Positions 45,499 to 56,474 of a stretch of DNA of 64,000 nucleotides are shown one piece after another. A model generated the notes under the pieces. The model was given only the letters and a program-made list of their open reading frames with translations, was not told the origin of the DNA and searched no databases. The stretch comes from Episyrphus balteatus. Lineage: Eukaryota > Arthropoda > Insecta > Diptera > Syrphidae. The translations under genes and the position numbers were made by a program. Position 1 is the first letter of the stretch; every line of letters begins with the position of its first letter. Location of the stretch: positions 111,192,288-111,256,287 of the forward strand of contig NC_079135.1 in NCBI RefSeq assembly GCF_945859705.1. Reading direction: 5' to 3'.

Positions 45499-47153
45499 CT
45501 AAATATTATCAATTTGTGTTAGATCTAGATCATCATCCCATGCAGTCTTCTCCTGCTGCGTACTATACTCAGTTTCTTGCGTCTCTGCAATTGACCATAA
45601 CTCATCATCGTCTGCATCGGCGAACTTCTCTTCCTTCTTCCGTTTAAAGACTTTCTTAGCCGGCAACGCATTCGTAGATCCTCCTTCACGGTTACCCATC
45701 AACTTCTGACTCTCTTCGAAATACTGATTCGGATGGGTGATTCCAACTTCGATTTTTGAATCGTGGGTTATTTGGAAATATTTACCACAAGCCAACTGAT
45801 AGTGACCCTTGGTCACATAACTCATTATATCTTGAACATGAGCCGCCCCCACACCATAACCAGTCAGTTTCATTTTCAATGCTGATGGATCATAAATCTT
45901 ATATGGACATCCATGGCATTCACCTGGTCCACCAGTTTTTTCTTGAATAATTTTCATACACGAATATGGCGTGTAGTTAACCATGGAACCAACTTTTCCA
46001 TAGTTATGGCGAATCGAATAGGCATAACTCTTTTCGAATTTTTCTGCATCCATTTTTTTGGTGAATTCTTCTCGCCAAAAACGTAAGGAATCTTCCAGTG
46101 TGACCCCGATTCCCTTGAGAAATAAACCAAATTGCATTCTACCAGCATGTTTGTGGTGATGGTTTGTTCGAAGATGTTCATGGGCCACCCTCATACAAAG
46201 GGGGAATGATTTTTTCGACAATTGATCGAGTGCTTCTATTGGCACTGCTGAACTATTTGAAAGAGCATAATCTTTGCCCGTATAAGTTGTGTGTAAAGAT
46301 TTAAGAAGATGCAACAATCTTTCATCATTCTCAAGATCGCCAATTAGTTTACTCGCCGCTGCGAGTCCAGATTCTATTTCGTCTTGCTGTTTCACAGCAA
46401 TAATTGAAACAAAATCATGAGTATTGACATAGGCAAAGCCACCTTTGAGATAACATCGGCGGGACTTAATCAAATCTAAGACCTCTATGAATTGAACTTT
46501 ATAGAATTCAAGCATTTCGACTTTGGTCACACTTTGACCCATGGTACTTTCGTATAGGCCATCTTTGACCTCATCTTTTTGATCTTCGGTGAGGGGTGTA
46601 TATTGAAGGTTTGATATTTCTAGAAATTGTTTGATTTCATTGCTTCCAAGTTGGCTAAATTTGTATTTAAAGACTTCCATTTCGCATCTCAAGAACCATC
46701 TTTAAATGACAACAATAATTAAATAAAAAAAATAAGACCAATACGATAATCATTTTACCTTTGTAAATCTTGTGTTCGACAATAAACCAGTCGTAAAATA
46801 AAATGAGATATATAATCTCGCCGGCGAGCTTGTAAATCTAATTCCTTTTTGGTACCCGTTGATGATGTTCCAGTGAATAAACGAAGATATCCTTTGAGAG
46901 ATTCTCTATTTAATTCAGCATTGACATACTCTTTCCAATCATCAGATAGGAATCGTAGGGCTTTTAAATTAGCTGCATCAAATATTCGTAGGACTTTCAA
47001 ACGTTCCAGAGCTAGTTCTTCGAATTCTTGAATTTTTATATCTTCTGTTGGAGGATTTTTATATAGAAGAACATTACATGGATAGCGGATTTCAAGATCA
47101 TCTATTTGAGGTTTTCTTTCGATGCGTTGACGACTTTTGCGGGTAAAATCCAT
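45499..47153 (-). CDS. Prim2: DNA primase large subunit (PRIM2 / p58)
   Basis: Regulatory subunit of the primase-polymerase α complex; its C-terminal Fe-S domain controls primer initiation and counting in the nucleus. Two exons on the minus strand, 47153-46759 and 46699-45499, join across a 59-bp intron (CAAAG/GTAAAA to TTAAAG/A). They give 531 residues (human 509, Drosophila about 533). The N-terminal domain starts MDFTRKSRQRIERKPQ, with YPCNVLLYKNPP. The C-terminal 4Fe-4S ligands are Cys300 (FPLCMR), Cys379 (YSCMKI), Cys396 (CHGCPY) and Cys436 (LACGKYF). Their spacings of 79, 17 and 40 are essentially those of human PRIM2. The acidic C-terminal tail (DDDELWSIAETQE, WDDDLDL) follows. It ends 84 bp from the stop of the converging PDE12 gene. 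Confidence 0.95.
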
Positions 47154-47500
47154 GTTATTTGTTTATTAAATTGTATTAAATAAAAGAAAACAGCAAAATA
47201 GGAATTTACAAAAATTGAAATGTTTATTCTGGCGCCAAATTAAAATGTTTTGACAAAATCAAATTTTGACAGTTGGAGTTTCGAGTATCGAATCGACTCT
47301 CTGTTTGCCACTGTTTCTCAAACTTTATTTCAGTGTTCTCACTTTGTTTTTAATTAGTACATAGAAAAATATAAAATAACTTTTGTCTTAAGTTCTAGTA
47401 CGCTGTTCATAAAGCTGCTGAAGCGAAAGGAAAGTTCGTTTTAAAGCAAGAAAAATGACCAGGACAGTTCAATGATTTAAAATTCTCCAAATATTTTACC
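47154..47500. other. Upstream region of PRIM2, with a TAAAGCCTAG-family fragment
   Basis: Presumed promoter of the minus-strand primase gene. CTAGTACGCTGTTCATAAAG and GCTGCTGAAGCGAAAGG (about 47395-47433) are the left end of the MITE family seen at 25410 and 39666. The rest of it resumes at about 48058 after the insertion at 47502-48038. Confidence 0.45.
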
Positions 47501-47501
47501 A

Positions 47502-48038
47502 CAGTGGTCCGTTCTTTTATTGAACAATGTTAACTATTGTTGTTATGTCAAAAAAATCGTTGTATTTGTTTTTGTTAGATTTTGTTACAAAATGTCAACT
47601 TTGATTTAGGAACGACTAAATGTTACATTTTGTTGATCTGTCAAAACAAATTTTTTGAGATCAATTTTATGAATAAATAAACAAGAAATAATTAATTTGG
47701 CACTGAAATAATTCTTTCAAATTGAATTCTTAGCAAATTGAAAGAGAAATATGCATTAAATAATTTAAAATATGGAAACCAACAAAAAATTCTTTTCTCA
47801 CATCATCCCCTCTCTTCCCCATTTATTTGTGTTTGACAGATTAACATTGAAACTCAAGTCCAGAAGATGAGTTGGAAAAAGTAACAAAATGTAACTATTT
47901 GACACTTCAACATTGGATTTAGGAACGATGTTGTGACGTCACGATGTTACACTTTGTAACTTTTTTCTCATTTAGGAACGATGAAAGTTAACTATTGTTA
48001 ACAATAGTTAACATCGTCGAATAAAAGAACGCATCACA
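47502..48038. mobile_element. Foldback MITE, GTGGTCCGTTCTTTTAT arms
   Basis: GTGGTCCGTTCTTTTATTGA followed by ACAATGTTAACTATTGTTG at the left. TTAACAATAGTTAACATCGT followed by CGAATAAAAGAACGCATCAC at the right. Sub-terminal TTTAGGAACGA repeats occur several times. Inserted into a TAAAGCCTAG-family MITE. Confidence 0.65.
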
Positions 48039-48183
48039 GGTAAGAACTTTGTTGGCCAAGCGGCGAAAAGCATAATACAAATTTCGTTGAAGATTTCGTT
48101 GTGCTGGTTTTGTATGAGTTTTCTTTCTTCCTATTTGTAGCTCGTGTGTCGGTTGGTTTGGTTATTGGACCTTATAATACGTC

Positions 48184-48568
48184 ACAGTACACATAATAAG
48201 GTAATATATTCCGAACGTTGTCAAAATTTGTTTGTCAAAAATGGGCACCAATCTGTCAGGTCGCCCTTTAATTTTTATATTTCAATCGCAGTAAACAGGA
48301 AATTTGTTTTTGTTTTAATTTATAAAATGTCATTTAAAAATATTATAAATTGAAAAATAACAAATTTTCTTCGTGTTTCATCGCGGAAAATGGTAAATAA
48401 TTGTTTAAAAATTAGTGGTGTGCGGGGTTTATCGGTTTTTGTGCGTTTTTCGTCGGTATTTTAAACAATTAAGAATTCGGTAGCTGACATTGGTCGCCAA
48501 AGTGTCATGTTTTGACAATCTGGCGACCAATGTCAGTTCGGAATATATTACCTTTTTATGTGTACTGT
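48184..48568. mobile_element. Foldback MITE, CACAGTACACATAA arms
   Basis: CACAGTACACATAATAAGGT followed by AATATATTCCGAAC at 48184 is mirrored by GTTCGGAATATATTACC and TTTTTATGTGTACTGTG ending at 48568. The direct repeat TACGTCACA occurs near both ends (48178 and 48575). CACAGTACACATAAC recurs alone at 62519. Confidence 0.65.
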
Positions 48569-48715
48569 GATAGTACGTCACAAAAAATAATCAATCGAAG
48601 CAATAAATTTGTTCAAAACACTCTTTTGCAAAGGCCAACGAAATAAGGAATTATTATCCCGTCGTATTAGAATCGTAGTACGAGTCCAGAACATAAGTAT
48701 CACAGGTCCAGTCAC

Positions 48716-48900
48716 ACTAAGGGCCAGTTGTACAATAATTCTGTTACTTTTATCTTCTGAATTCGGTGGTAAAATTGATTTTTAGCACTGGTGCTACTAG
48801 GTGTATTTTTTTTTTCCTAACGCCCGGGCTTTTAATATTACCTTAGCCCGGGATTAGTTGTATTGTTGTTGTTGCATTTAACATGTAAAATGCTTAGCGT
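48716..48900. mobile_element. Left-end fragment of the GGGCCAGTTGTACAA family
   Basis: AAGGGCCAGTTGTACAATAA at 48719, followed by TTATCTTCTGAATTCGGTGG and TTGATTTTTAGCACTGG. The latter stretch recurs at 61484-61542. The right end is absent here. The following TGTTGCATTTAACATGTAAA near 48871 also occurs in the element at 62642-63102. Confidence 0.5.
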
Positions 48901-48912
48901 TTTTGTGCTCTA

Positions 48913-49042
48913 TAGGCTGCTTTCACTAGAGCACATAATTTCACAAATTATATCATTTCGAAGAAATTTTCTATACGATTTAAAATTCTAAATTAGCTTA
49001 TTTGTGAAATTATCTCATTTGGGCTCTAGTGCAAACAGCCTA
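48913..49042. mobile_element. 130-bp palindromic MITE, TAGGCTG termini
   Basis: TAGGCTGCTTTCACTAGAGC then ACATAATTTCACAAATTA at the left; TTTGTGAAATTATCTCATTT then GGGCTCTAGTGCAAACAGCCTA at the right. It lies about 160 bp beyond the AK6 stop codon. Confidence 0.7.
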
Positions 49043-49201
49043 TTACTTTTTAAAAGTGAATACACTTCTTCCAACTTTTGCATTTATGTTTAAATTCAAC
49101 GTTAATATAAAAACGTGTGTCTACCCTTGTACTCATGATAGAATAATGTGATTGTGAAGATATCCCATATAAAATAGTGGTATAACTTTAATATGATTTA
49201 T

Positions 49202-49858
49202 TTACTTTCTCTTCCATGCTGAATACCAGTTTCTTATAATCTTAATACTATTTTCAGCATCTTGTGCTGTGTCACCTTTTAGTTCAAAAACAATATCATC
49301 AGAATAGGACGCCTTGGCTTCTTCCTCAATCAGTTTAAATATTTCACACTCAATGTTGGACTTGAGCTTCTTTTCATTATAACCTCGATCCTTGAGACGA
49401 TCGAAGAGTGTTGTATTATTGCAAGTAACAACAAATACAACTTGAAACCAACGTTCTGGAAAGAATTCACAACCATGATATTCGACTATGTTGCCTCCTT
49501 CGTCCATTTTTGGTTCTAAATAGTCAAGAAGCTAAAGAATGGGATTTATTGCACTCTTATTTCAAATTGCACGGAAGAACCTAAAATACCTTATCTTCAT
49601 CTAATATTGGACAATCATATTCATCGTCATGTTCTTCAACAAAATTCTTTTCTTTGGCTATTTTGGAAACATCCCACCACTTGAAGTTTAGCTTTTCAGC
49701 TGCTTTGGCACATAAATGTGATTTGCCGACACCCGGAGTACCTATTTCATGTTAAGGGTTAGAAATAAATTATTATGTTTTCTTATGAGATGATTTGTAA
49801 TTTCTTATTTACCTGTTACTAGAATATTTGGTTTCTTTTCTGATTTTTCATCGGACAT
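49202..49858 (-). CDS. Ak6: Adenylate kinase 6 (AK6 / CINAP)
   Basis: Small nuclear NMP kinase/ATPase that phosphorylates AMP/dAMP and assists 40S ribosome maturation. Three minus-strand exons, 49858-49813, 49741-49590 and 49531-49202, with introns of 71 and 58 bp, give 175 residues (human AK6 is 172). The P-loop GTPGVGKS spans residues 16-23 and is interrupted after its first glycine codon base by intron 1. EYDCPILDE (about 56-64) and EYHGCEFFPERWF (about 83-95) are diagnostic of AK6 and absent from other adenylate kinases. DRLKDRGYNEKKL and NIECEIF follow. The N-terminus has an extra MSDEKSEKK charged segment. The TAF9 portion that shares the human locus is not seen here. Confidence 0.93.
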
Positions 49859-50285
49859 TATTAATAAATTAAAATTAACTTCCGAAAACACAAATACAAA
49901 TTGAAGCAGTCTCAAGAAAATGTGTAAACAAGTGTCAAAAAATTTAATTGAAGTTTTGCATGTGCTTAAGAACGCGTTCGAATTTTTATCCAAATGTATT
50001 CCGATAATTTTGTGTTGGTGTAAAGGTACACACACATCATCAACAAATTCAATTTTGTATTCAAGAATATCAATTCAGAAGATAAAAGTTGCTGAACCTA
50101 GAATTCAATATTTGAATATCATTATCATTACCTACATGAAAAGTTATTAACGGTACCTTCCATAACTTATTAAATTTTATCGAATTTTTTCATGCCAAAG
50201 CATTAACCTATATCGCGTTAATATAAATCAAAAACAAATTTTGCTTTTAGGTGTTGATTAATAATTGCTACAAAATGACATACTA

Positions 50286-50638
50286 AGTCAGCTATTACAT
50301 GAAGCCTCAAGAGGCTTGACTCTTTTTTCGAATTTTCTTTTGATAATCATTTTGTGAGGCGCGTACTATTACACGATGCCTCTTGAGTCAAAGACTCAAA
50401 TTTGACATTTCTCTTTTGATTTAAGAATTGTTGTTGTTGTATTCCACCAAGAAGCAAAAAGAAATGAAAGGGAATGTTGAAAAAAGAAAGAGTGGGAAAA
50501 GAAACGTCAAAAAAGAGTCTCAGAATTTTGGCCCACGACTCTCCGGTCGGATAATTTTTTGTTTTATCTTCTTTCTCTTTTGCACTCATTAGTTTTGAAA
50601 AGAGGCGCGGCTCTTGAGGCTTCGTGTAATAGCTGACT
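50286..50638. mobile_element. Foldback MITE, AGTCAGCTATTACA arms
   Basis: AGTCAGCTATTACATGAAGC followed by CTCAAGAGGC is mirrored by GGCTCTTGAGGCTTCGTGTA ATAGCTGACT at the right end. GACTCTCCGGTCGG inside also occurs near 62037 (AGTCTCCGGTCG) in a relative at about 61950-62345. Confidence 0.65.
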
Positions 50639-51663
50639 AAGGGCCAGTTGTACAAATTGAGGGTTAACCCACGGATCAGCTAAACTCGAGTTAACTCTTG
50701 AACCAGGTTCAACTTTGAGTGGGTTGTGCAGTTGTGGATCAAGTGAAAGTCAGCTGAACCGCTGATCAGGTTTATATACAAGAAAATTTTAGTATATATG
50801 TACCTAATGTCACTGTCAGTTGTCTTTATTTTATAAAGCACAAGCTCGTGAAAACGTATCGTCTTTTTTATTTAAAGGCTTGGCCACACTGGAGGGTATG
50901 CGGTAGCGGTACGGGTAGCGGTGAGGGTACTTGTATGAAAAAAATTCAAAACTGACACATCAACGTTCAGGTGTGGAATTTTTTTAGTACAAATATCGTT
51001 ACCGCTATACCGCATACCCTCCGGTGTGGCCAAGCCTTAACTAAAAACCCATCTTTTTATTGTGATTTGGAATAATAAACAAAAATAAAGTATTATTTTA
51101 GTGAGGCTAGTTTTTTTTTCTACTTCTAATGGCGGCTGGACCTTCATTAAGTGGAGTGGAGTGACCAGGAAGAGGAGGATTCTTGGGTGATTGTTTTGTT
51201 TATTTTTTATGATGTTTTTTTTTTTGTGAAGAAAATTGTATCCATTCATAATAAAAACAAATAAACTATTAAAAAATCAATATCAATCAATCAATAAATA
51301 AAATAAAGCATTAAAAAAATCAGTAAAAGCTGTGTTATTATTTTGTTTATTATATAGCACATCACAAACACATCCAAAACAAATAAAAAAAAAAACACCC
51401 CAATCATTTAAGAAAAACACATCAATTTCCACCACCTTTCAGCTGAACTGTCAAAGAGTTCAGATTAAAGTGAGAAAGCAACAATTTTTCCATTAAAAAT
51501 CGTATGATCCATGGCTGAACCACTGCTAACCCACCAATATCGGTGGGTAACATCTGATCTTGGTTCAGCAGCGGGTTAAGACCTGAACCTCGATTGTACA
51601 ACACTGCAAACGAGTTGAACCGAGTTCAAACGTTGATCTGAGGATGAACCACGTTTGTACAAC
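50639..51663. mobile_element. GGGCCAGTTGTACAA family element, with an embedded Harbinger-type MITE
   Basis: AAGGGCCAGTTGTACAAATT at 50639 and ACCACGTTTGTACAACTTA ending about 51664 are the inverted ends. Sub-terminal AACCCACGG..., GAACCAGGTTCAACTTTGA and TTGAACCGAGTTCAAACG extend the pairing, with many internal copies of GTTGAACC/GGTTCA motifs. The 162-bp unit at 50876-51037 was inserted later. Fragments of the family lie at 48716 and 61484. Confidence 0.6.
50876..51037. mobile_element. PIF/Harbinger-type MITE copy A, TAA target duplication
   Basis: AGGCTTGGCCACACTGGAGG at 50876 is mirrored by CCTCCGGTGTGGCCAAGCCT ending at 51037. TAA flanks both sides (50873-50875 and 51038-51040). The family ends and 3-bp TWA-type duplication match PIF/Harbinger (Tourist-like) MITEs. 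Confidence 0.8.
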
Positions 51664-51850
51664 TTATTTATTTATTTTTTTTTTTTTTTCAAAAAATTAT
51701 TAATACAAAAATAGTTTCTTGAAGAACGGTCTAACGATTTTGAAATTTTTTTTTCTAAAAATGCATCTTAATAGAAAAAATTAAAAATTTACAAATTTTA
51801 ATAACTTGAGTTCTAAGAGCAACTTGCGACACAGTCGTGCATTTTATCTC

Positions 51851-52055
51851 TTTGTGGGAACTGAGCTGTCAAATCAGTTTTGTCTACAAGCTGCGAGGTA
51901 TGGTGAATGACCTACCTTGTTTCTGTATTTGCGTGTTTACGCACACATAGACACATGGTGGGTCATTCACCACACGTTGCACCGGATCGTGAATAACCCT
52001 AATGTTTATTTTTCGGAAAGTACTCAAACAGACCTTTTGTTAAAATGATAATAAA
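51851..52055. mobile_element. Relic of the AGGGGTATTCACGATC family
   Basis: GTTGCACCGGATCGTGAATA followed by ACCCTAATG at about 51976-52004 is the right terminus seen at 63966-63991. GGTGAATGACCTACC near 51911 and GGTCATTCACCACAC near 51961 form an internal inverted pair. The left end is unclear. Confidence 0.45.
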
Positions 52056-52128
52056 AGCTGCGTTCCTCTGAAAATATTTATCTACTGCTTAGTACTTAAA
52101 GCTGCTTTGAACTACTTTTTAATATAGC

Positions 52129-52293
52129 TGTTATATACTTTCAAGAAAACAAGTCTTTATTCAACAAGCTAATAATTTAATTTAATTTTCATTTTCATAT
52201 TTTTCTATTACATTATAGCAAAAGCTACTTGATTGATTTCAATATAAATAGTTAAAGTATAATATTGACAAGTGTTTTTCTATAATGCTAACA
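52129..52293 (-). repeat. 3' LTR of the gypsy-type element
   Basis: 165 bp, reading identical by eye to the copy at 56475-56639. It begins and ends with the TG/CA dinucleotides expected of an LTR. Confidence 0.9.
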
Positions 52294-52307
52294 CCTCCCC
52301 CTTTTAT

Positions 52308-53738
52308 TTAAAATATGTTAAAATCTTTAAACCAGGCTGGAGTACGAACGACTCTTTCACTTCGTCTAACTTCGTTTTCTGGAACTCTAGGAACTCTAGA
52401 TTCAGCAATTGGACTGGAACTTGTAGTTGGTTGATTTTGTTGTTGTGAAGATTCTTCTATTATTTCATTAGGATCAATAGGTATTGGTATAGATTCTAGT
52501 TCTTCAACGGAAGGTGGATTTACGTCATTTGACACAGATGGTATCATATTTAATTCATAAAGAATGTCATTTAAGTTGTTTGAAAACTTCTTTTTGATAG
52601 AATTGGTGTTATCAGGAGAATCAGGAGCATAGCGAGTTTTTAGCTGGTTTGCGTGTGAACGGATAAGTCTGGAACGATTTGGAAATTCTGTTAATACATT
52701 ATAATTGACATTACCTATTCTTTCAATGATGGTCCCAGGAATCCAATGATTCTTATTTCTTTTGTAGAACTTAGCATATACAAGATCGCCTGGACTATAC
52801 TCTCGTTTCTTACAGCCATGTTTGGAATTGAAGTATTGATTTTGTTTGTTTGGTACGGTTGATAAATAATCTTGATGTTTATGCGTCATCAGATCTAAAG
52901 CAGTTTTTATCTTCCTACCAAGAAATAGTTCTGCCGGTGATTTGTTGTTTATAACTTTGTTTGGAGTTGATCTATATGTTTGAAGAAATGTTTCCAGGTT
53001 CTCTTCGCTCGTCCCTTCGTGATGAAGCTTTTTCAAGGCTCTTTTTAAAGTATCAACAAAACGCTCTGCTTGTCCATTTGATTGTGGATGGTATGGAGCT
53101 GTACGCGCATGATGAATACCTCTTGATTGAAGAAACTTTTGAAATTCTGAGCTCGTAAACTGTGTTCCATTGTCAGACACGATTTGTTGACAATCTCCAA
53201 ATTGGGAAAACATTTTATTGAGCTTTTGTATGATTGTTGATGATGAAATGCTTCGAACTTGGAAAATTTCAGGCCATTTAGAAAATGCATCTACTATGAT
53301 AAAATAGTATTTGTCATCGCATGGACCTGCTATGTCTATATGTATGCGTTCCATTGGTGCTAAGGGTCTTGGCCATGATGATAAAGTTGTCTTGATCGGC
53401 GATTTTGCAGCAGTTGCACAACTTTGACATTGTCGGACATATCCTGTAATGTCATCATCAATGTTGGGCCAATACACGTAACTTCTGGCGATTGATTTCA
53501 TCCTTTCGATTCCTGGATGGCCACGATGAAGCTGTTTCAAAACACGTTTATGGAAACATGATGGGATTATAATTCTGTCATTGAAAAGTAGACAATCGTC
53601 TACTACTGAAAGTGCATCTCTTCGGTCGAAATATGGTTTAACCTGTGCTGAAATTGATTTCTTGTCTGGCCATTTAGATCTCATGAAGTTGATGACTGTC
53701 TGGAGAACTTTATGTTTTGAGGTTGCTTTTTGCTGCAT
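52308..53738 (-). pseudogene. Integrase region of the gypsy-type element
   Basis: 476-codon frame. An HHCC zinc-binding domain (LHRGHPGIERM ... CQSCATAA) is followed by the DDE catalytic core with Asp in HIDIAGP, Asp in SDNGTQF and Glu in NGQAERFVD. A C-terminal GPY-like/chromatin-tethering region (PGDLVYAKFYKRNK, PGTIIERIGNVNY) and a long polar tail follow. The integrase itself looks intact. It is out of frame with the upstream RNase H remnant because of a deletion at about 53735-53750, so it would not be made as part of a normal polyprotein. Confidence 0.85.
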
Positions 53739-54829
53739 GCATTACTACTTTTTCTGTTCCATCTGGGAAAATGTGGGCAATAAATGCTCCTATGCCTTCA
53801 CCTGAGGCATCAGCTGCGACTTTAATTGGCAATTCTGGGTTGTAATGGGTAAGAAGTAAAGGCTTGGCCACACCGGAGGGTATGCGGCAGCGGTACGGGT
53901 AGCGGTAACGATATTTGTATGAACAAAATTCAACATCTGTACGTTGATATGTCAGTTTGGAATTTTTTTCATACAAGAACCGTTACCTCTACCCGTACCG
54001 CTACCGCATACCCTCCGGTGTGGCCAAGCCTTAAGTCTGATGAAAGTATTTCCTTGAATTTGTCAAATGATTGCTGGCATGACTTGGACCATTTGAATTC
54101 TACTTCGGCTTGTAAAAGCTTATCTAAAGGCGAACGGATTTGACGCATTTCCTTGACAAACTTACCATAGTAGTTGACAGCTCCAAGGAACGATCGAAGT
54201 TGCGTTAAATTCTGCGGTGCTGGCATGTTCTGAATTTTATTGATTTTCGCTTGATCTGGTTGTAATCCATTCTTATCAATTATATGTCCAAGGTACTTGA
54301 TTTTTGATGCGAAAAATGAACATTTTTGAATTTTTACTCGAAATCCATAATCAAAAAGGCGCTTCAGTACCTCGTGAAGACTTTGGAGATGTTCTTCCCA
54401 GGAGGAGCCACTTATGATTATATCATCCAAGTAAGCTGCAACACCTTTCAATCCTGCCAGTAGAGTATCCATAAGTTGCTGGAACGCTCCTGGTGCTGAC
54501 TTCACTCCGGGTGCTAAGCGATTGACATTGTACAAACCTTTGTGAGTGTTGATAGTCAGAAATTTTCGTGACTCAGTAGAAACTGGTATCTGGAAATAAG
54601 CGTCAGTTAGATCGATATGACTGAAAATATTCTTGTTGCTGAGTGTTGCGAATATGTCATCAGGAATTGGAAGTGGATACTGATGTGGTTCTAGAGCATC
54701 GTTGAGGCCTGAAGAATAATCTCCACAAATTCTGATGTTACCATTCTGTTTTCTTACTGCTACAATTGGTGCCGCCCATTCGGAAAAGTCTACTGGGGTT
54801 ATGATACCAAGATCTTCTAGGCGTTTCAG
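53710..54829 (-). pseudogene. Reverse transcriptase / RNase H region, interrupted by a MITE and truncated
   Basis: Continues in the same frame after the stop codon at 54830-54832. RT motifs include VRKQNGNIRICGDY, FSHIDLTDAYFQIPV and the catalytic AYLDDIIISG near 54430. The frame is entered by the 172-bp MITE at 53860-54031. Beyond it, RNase H begins with VAADASGEGIGAFIAH but stops after about 30 residues, where sequence jumps to the region just before integrase. The rest of RNase H and the connecting segment are missing. It cannot encode a working polyprotein. Confidence 0.85.
53860..54031. mobile_element. PIF/Harbinger-type MITE copy B inside the retrotransposon pol gene
   Basis: AGGCTTGGCCACACCGGAGG at 53860 is mirrored ending at 54031. 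TAA flanks both sides (53857-53859 and 54032-54034). Interior GCGGTACGGGTAGCGGTAAC pairs with GTTACCTCTACCCGTACCGC. It disrupts the RT/RNase H junction. Confidence 0.85.
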
Positions 54830-56407
54830 TTATTTTTCAATTAATGGTATTACAGAATATGCCACGGGTCTCTTTGCTCTGAATACAGGAATAGCTCCTG
54901 GCTTGAGGTGAAGCTGAACGTCGACCTTAACACATGCTGGTTCATCGCTGAATAAACCCTTGTATTCTTGACGAATACTTGCAATGGCTGCATCACGATT
55001 GTGTGGAGTGTGACTGATTTGGCAACATACATTGCTAAGAGGTTTATCCCAAAGATTGAAACTGTGACATAAGTCAATCCCGAATAAATTCAGGTTTATG
55101 TCAGTTACGAAAAACTTTCCCTGACTTACCTCTCCAGAACGAAGACGAATGCTGCAGGTGAAATTAGCAATTAGTTTGATGTTATGACTGGTTGCACTTT
55201 TTGCTTTTTCACTTAGACGTGACCCTGGTCTGCCTAACTTATTCCACACTGATTGACTTATGATGCTGATGTCGGACGCTGTGTCTATTTGAAGCTTAAT
55301 AGGTGTGTCCTTAATGTGTTTAGCATTATGTACATCACTGATCTGAACTGTGATGAATTTTCGCTTGCTTGAATGTTCAATACAATTCACAGTTGTTTGA
55401 ATTGCATTGCTCTGAAAAGATCGTTTCTTGAAAAAATGTTTTTTATTACCTTTAAAATTCTTCTTTTGCTGAACACCTTCTTGATTTGATGATGAATTTG
55501 ATTTGTTGTAACAGGAGCAGTAACCCTCTTTGTGTCCTATCTTTTTGCATTGAGAACATTTGTGTTGTGAATATGTACAGTCCCGAGAGAAGTGCATAGC
55601 TCCACATTGCCAACAAGGTGTTCTTGGTGTCTTGGTTGTATCAGATCTTTGTTGGAATGATCCATTGCGCTCGTGTTGACTGAATTTTTGACTTGATGAA
55701 ACTGCATTGACAATTGAAGATGGCTGTGGTGTATGTTCAATCATTGCAGTATCTTTTTTGAGATTGATGTATCGATGAGCTTCAGAAATTAATTTGTCGA
55801 GTGTGATGGTTTTTGCTTTTTCTTCATCTTCGAGTGACGCTAATAATCTTGTTCGAATTTCCGAGTCTTCTGGGGCTTGTAGTCCAGTCACAAATAACAG
55901 ACATTTGAATTGATCGATGGAAAGGTCACTCAATTTGAATTCTTCGCAATTTTTGTTCACTAATGAAGCGTAGGTAACCAAATCGTCTGTCTTTCGTTTG
56001 ATTGTTTGAAGACAGCTGAAACGAACATTGAATAGAGTACCTTTACGACCAAACATACCTTTGAGTTTTTTTATTGTCTCCTCAAAACTTATATCCTTGA
56101 CTTTTTTTGGTAAAATCAAGTTGGCATATTTCTCATGAGCGATTGAGTTCATTTTTCTCATGAGAAGACGAACCTTTGCTGCATCATCAAGAGACGCCCC
56201 ATCGACAATGTAAACGTCTTCGAAACGGTTGTACCAAGATTCAAAAGTCAATCCATTTGCAGGATCATAGACAAATTCTTGAATGTTGTTTGCCAATGTA
56301 TCCATTGTGAATTCCTGACCTCGGCGTTCATCCTTTTCCTCGATAATTGATTGCAAAAGTTTGCTTTGTAGTTCGAGAAGTTCCAGAATCTTCGGATCAG
56401 TCGCCAT
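54830..56407 (-). pseudogene. Gag-protease and start of RT of the gypsy-type element
   Basis: 525 codons from MATDPKILELLELQ. Capsid-like Gag occupies residues about 45-225 (FESWYNRFEDVYIVDG). Two zinc knuckles follow at 265-297 (CWQCGAMHFSRDC and CSQCKKIGHKEGYC). The aspartic protease has the active-site motif DTA (375-377) in place of the commoner DTG. Then comes the run-in to RT. A TAA at 54830-54832 ends the frame, and RT sequence continues in the same frame beyond it. No frameshift or overlap is seen between Gag and Pol, so Gag-Pol would be one fused frame if the stop were absent. Confidence 0.85.
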
Positions 56408-56474
56408 TTTATTTAAGATGAATGTTGGTTTAATAATTACGAATTGAGTTCTTAAATAATCCTCGTCGCCAAAT

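Larger units (their letters stand above)
50150..51850 (+). mobile_element. Second mini-me/Helentron-like copy, split by later insertions
   Basis: The sequence to about 50282 (AACAAATTTTGCTTTTAGGT, CTACAAAATGACATAC) matches the interior of the 6063-7086 element around 6757-6805. The family resumes at about 51664 (AACGGTCTAACGATTTTGAA) and ends in CAGTCGTGCATTTTAT at 51833-51848. The intervening 1.4 kb is made of two newer foldback elements. The start is not well defined. Confidence 0.5.

Noticed and set aside
53581..53805. Plus-strand frames across the retrotransposon
   Set aside because: They are shadows of the minus-strand integrase and RT coding sequence.
54830..54832. Gag-Pol stop codon as programmed readthrough
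   Set aside because: The stop falls inside the start of the RT domain, well after protease and not at a Gag/Pol boundary. A nonsense change is the simpler reading.
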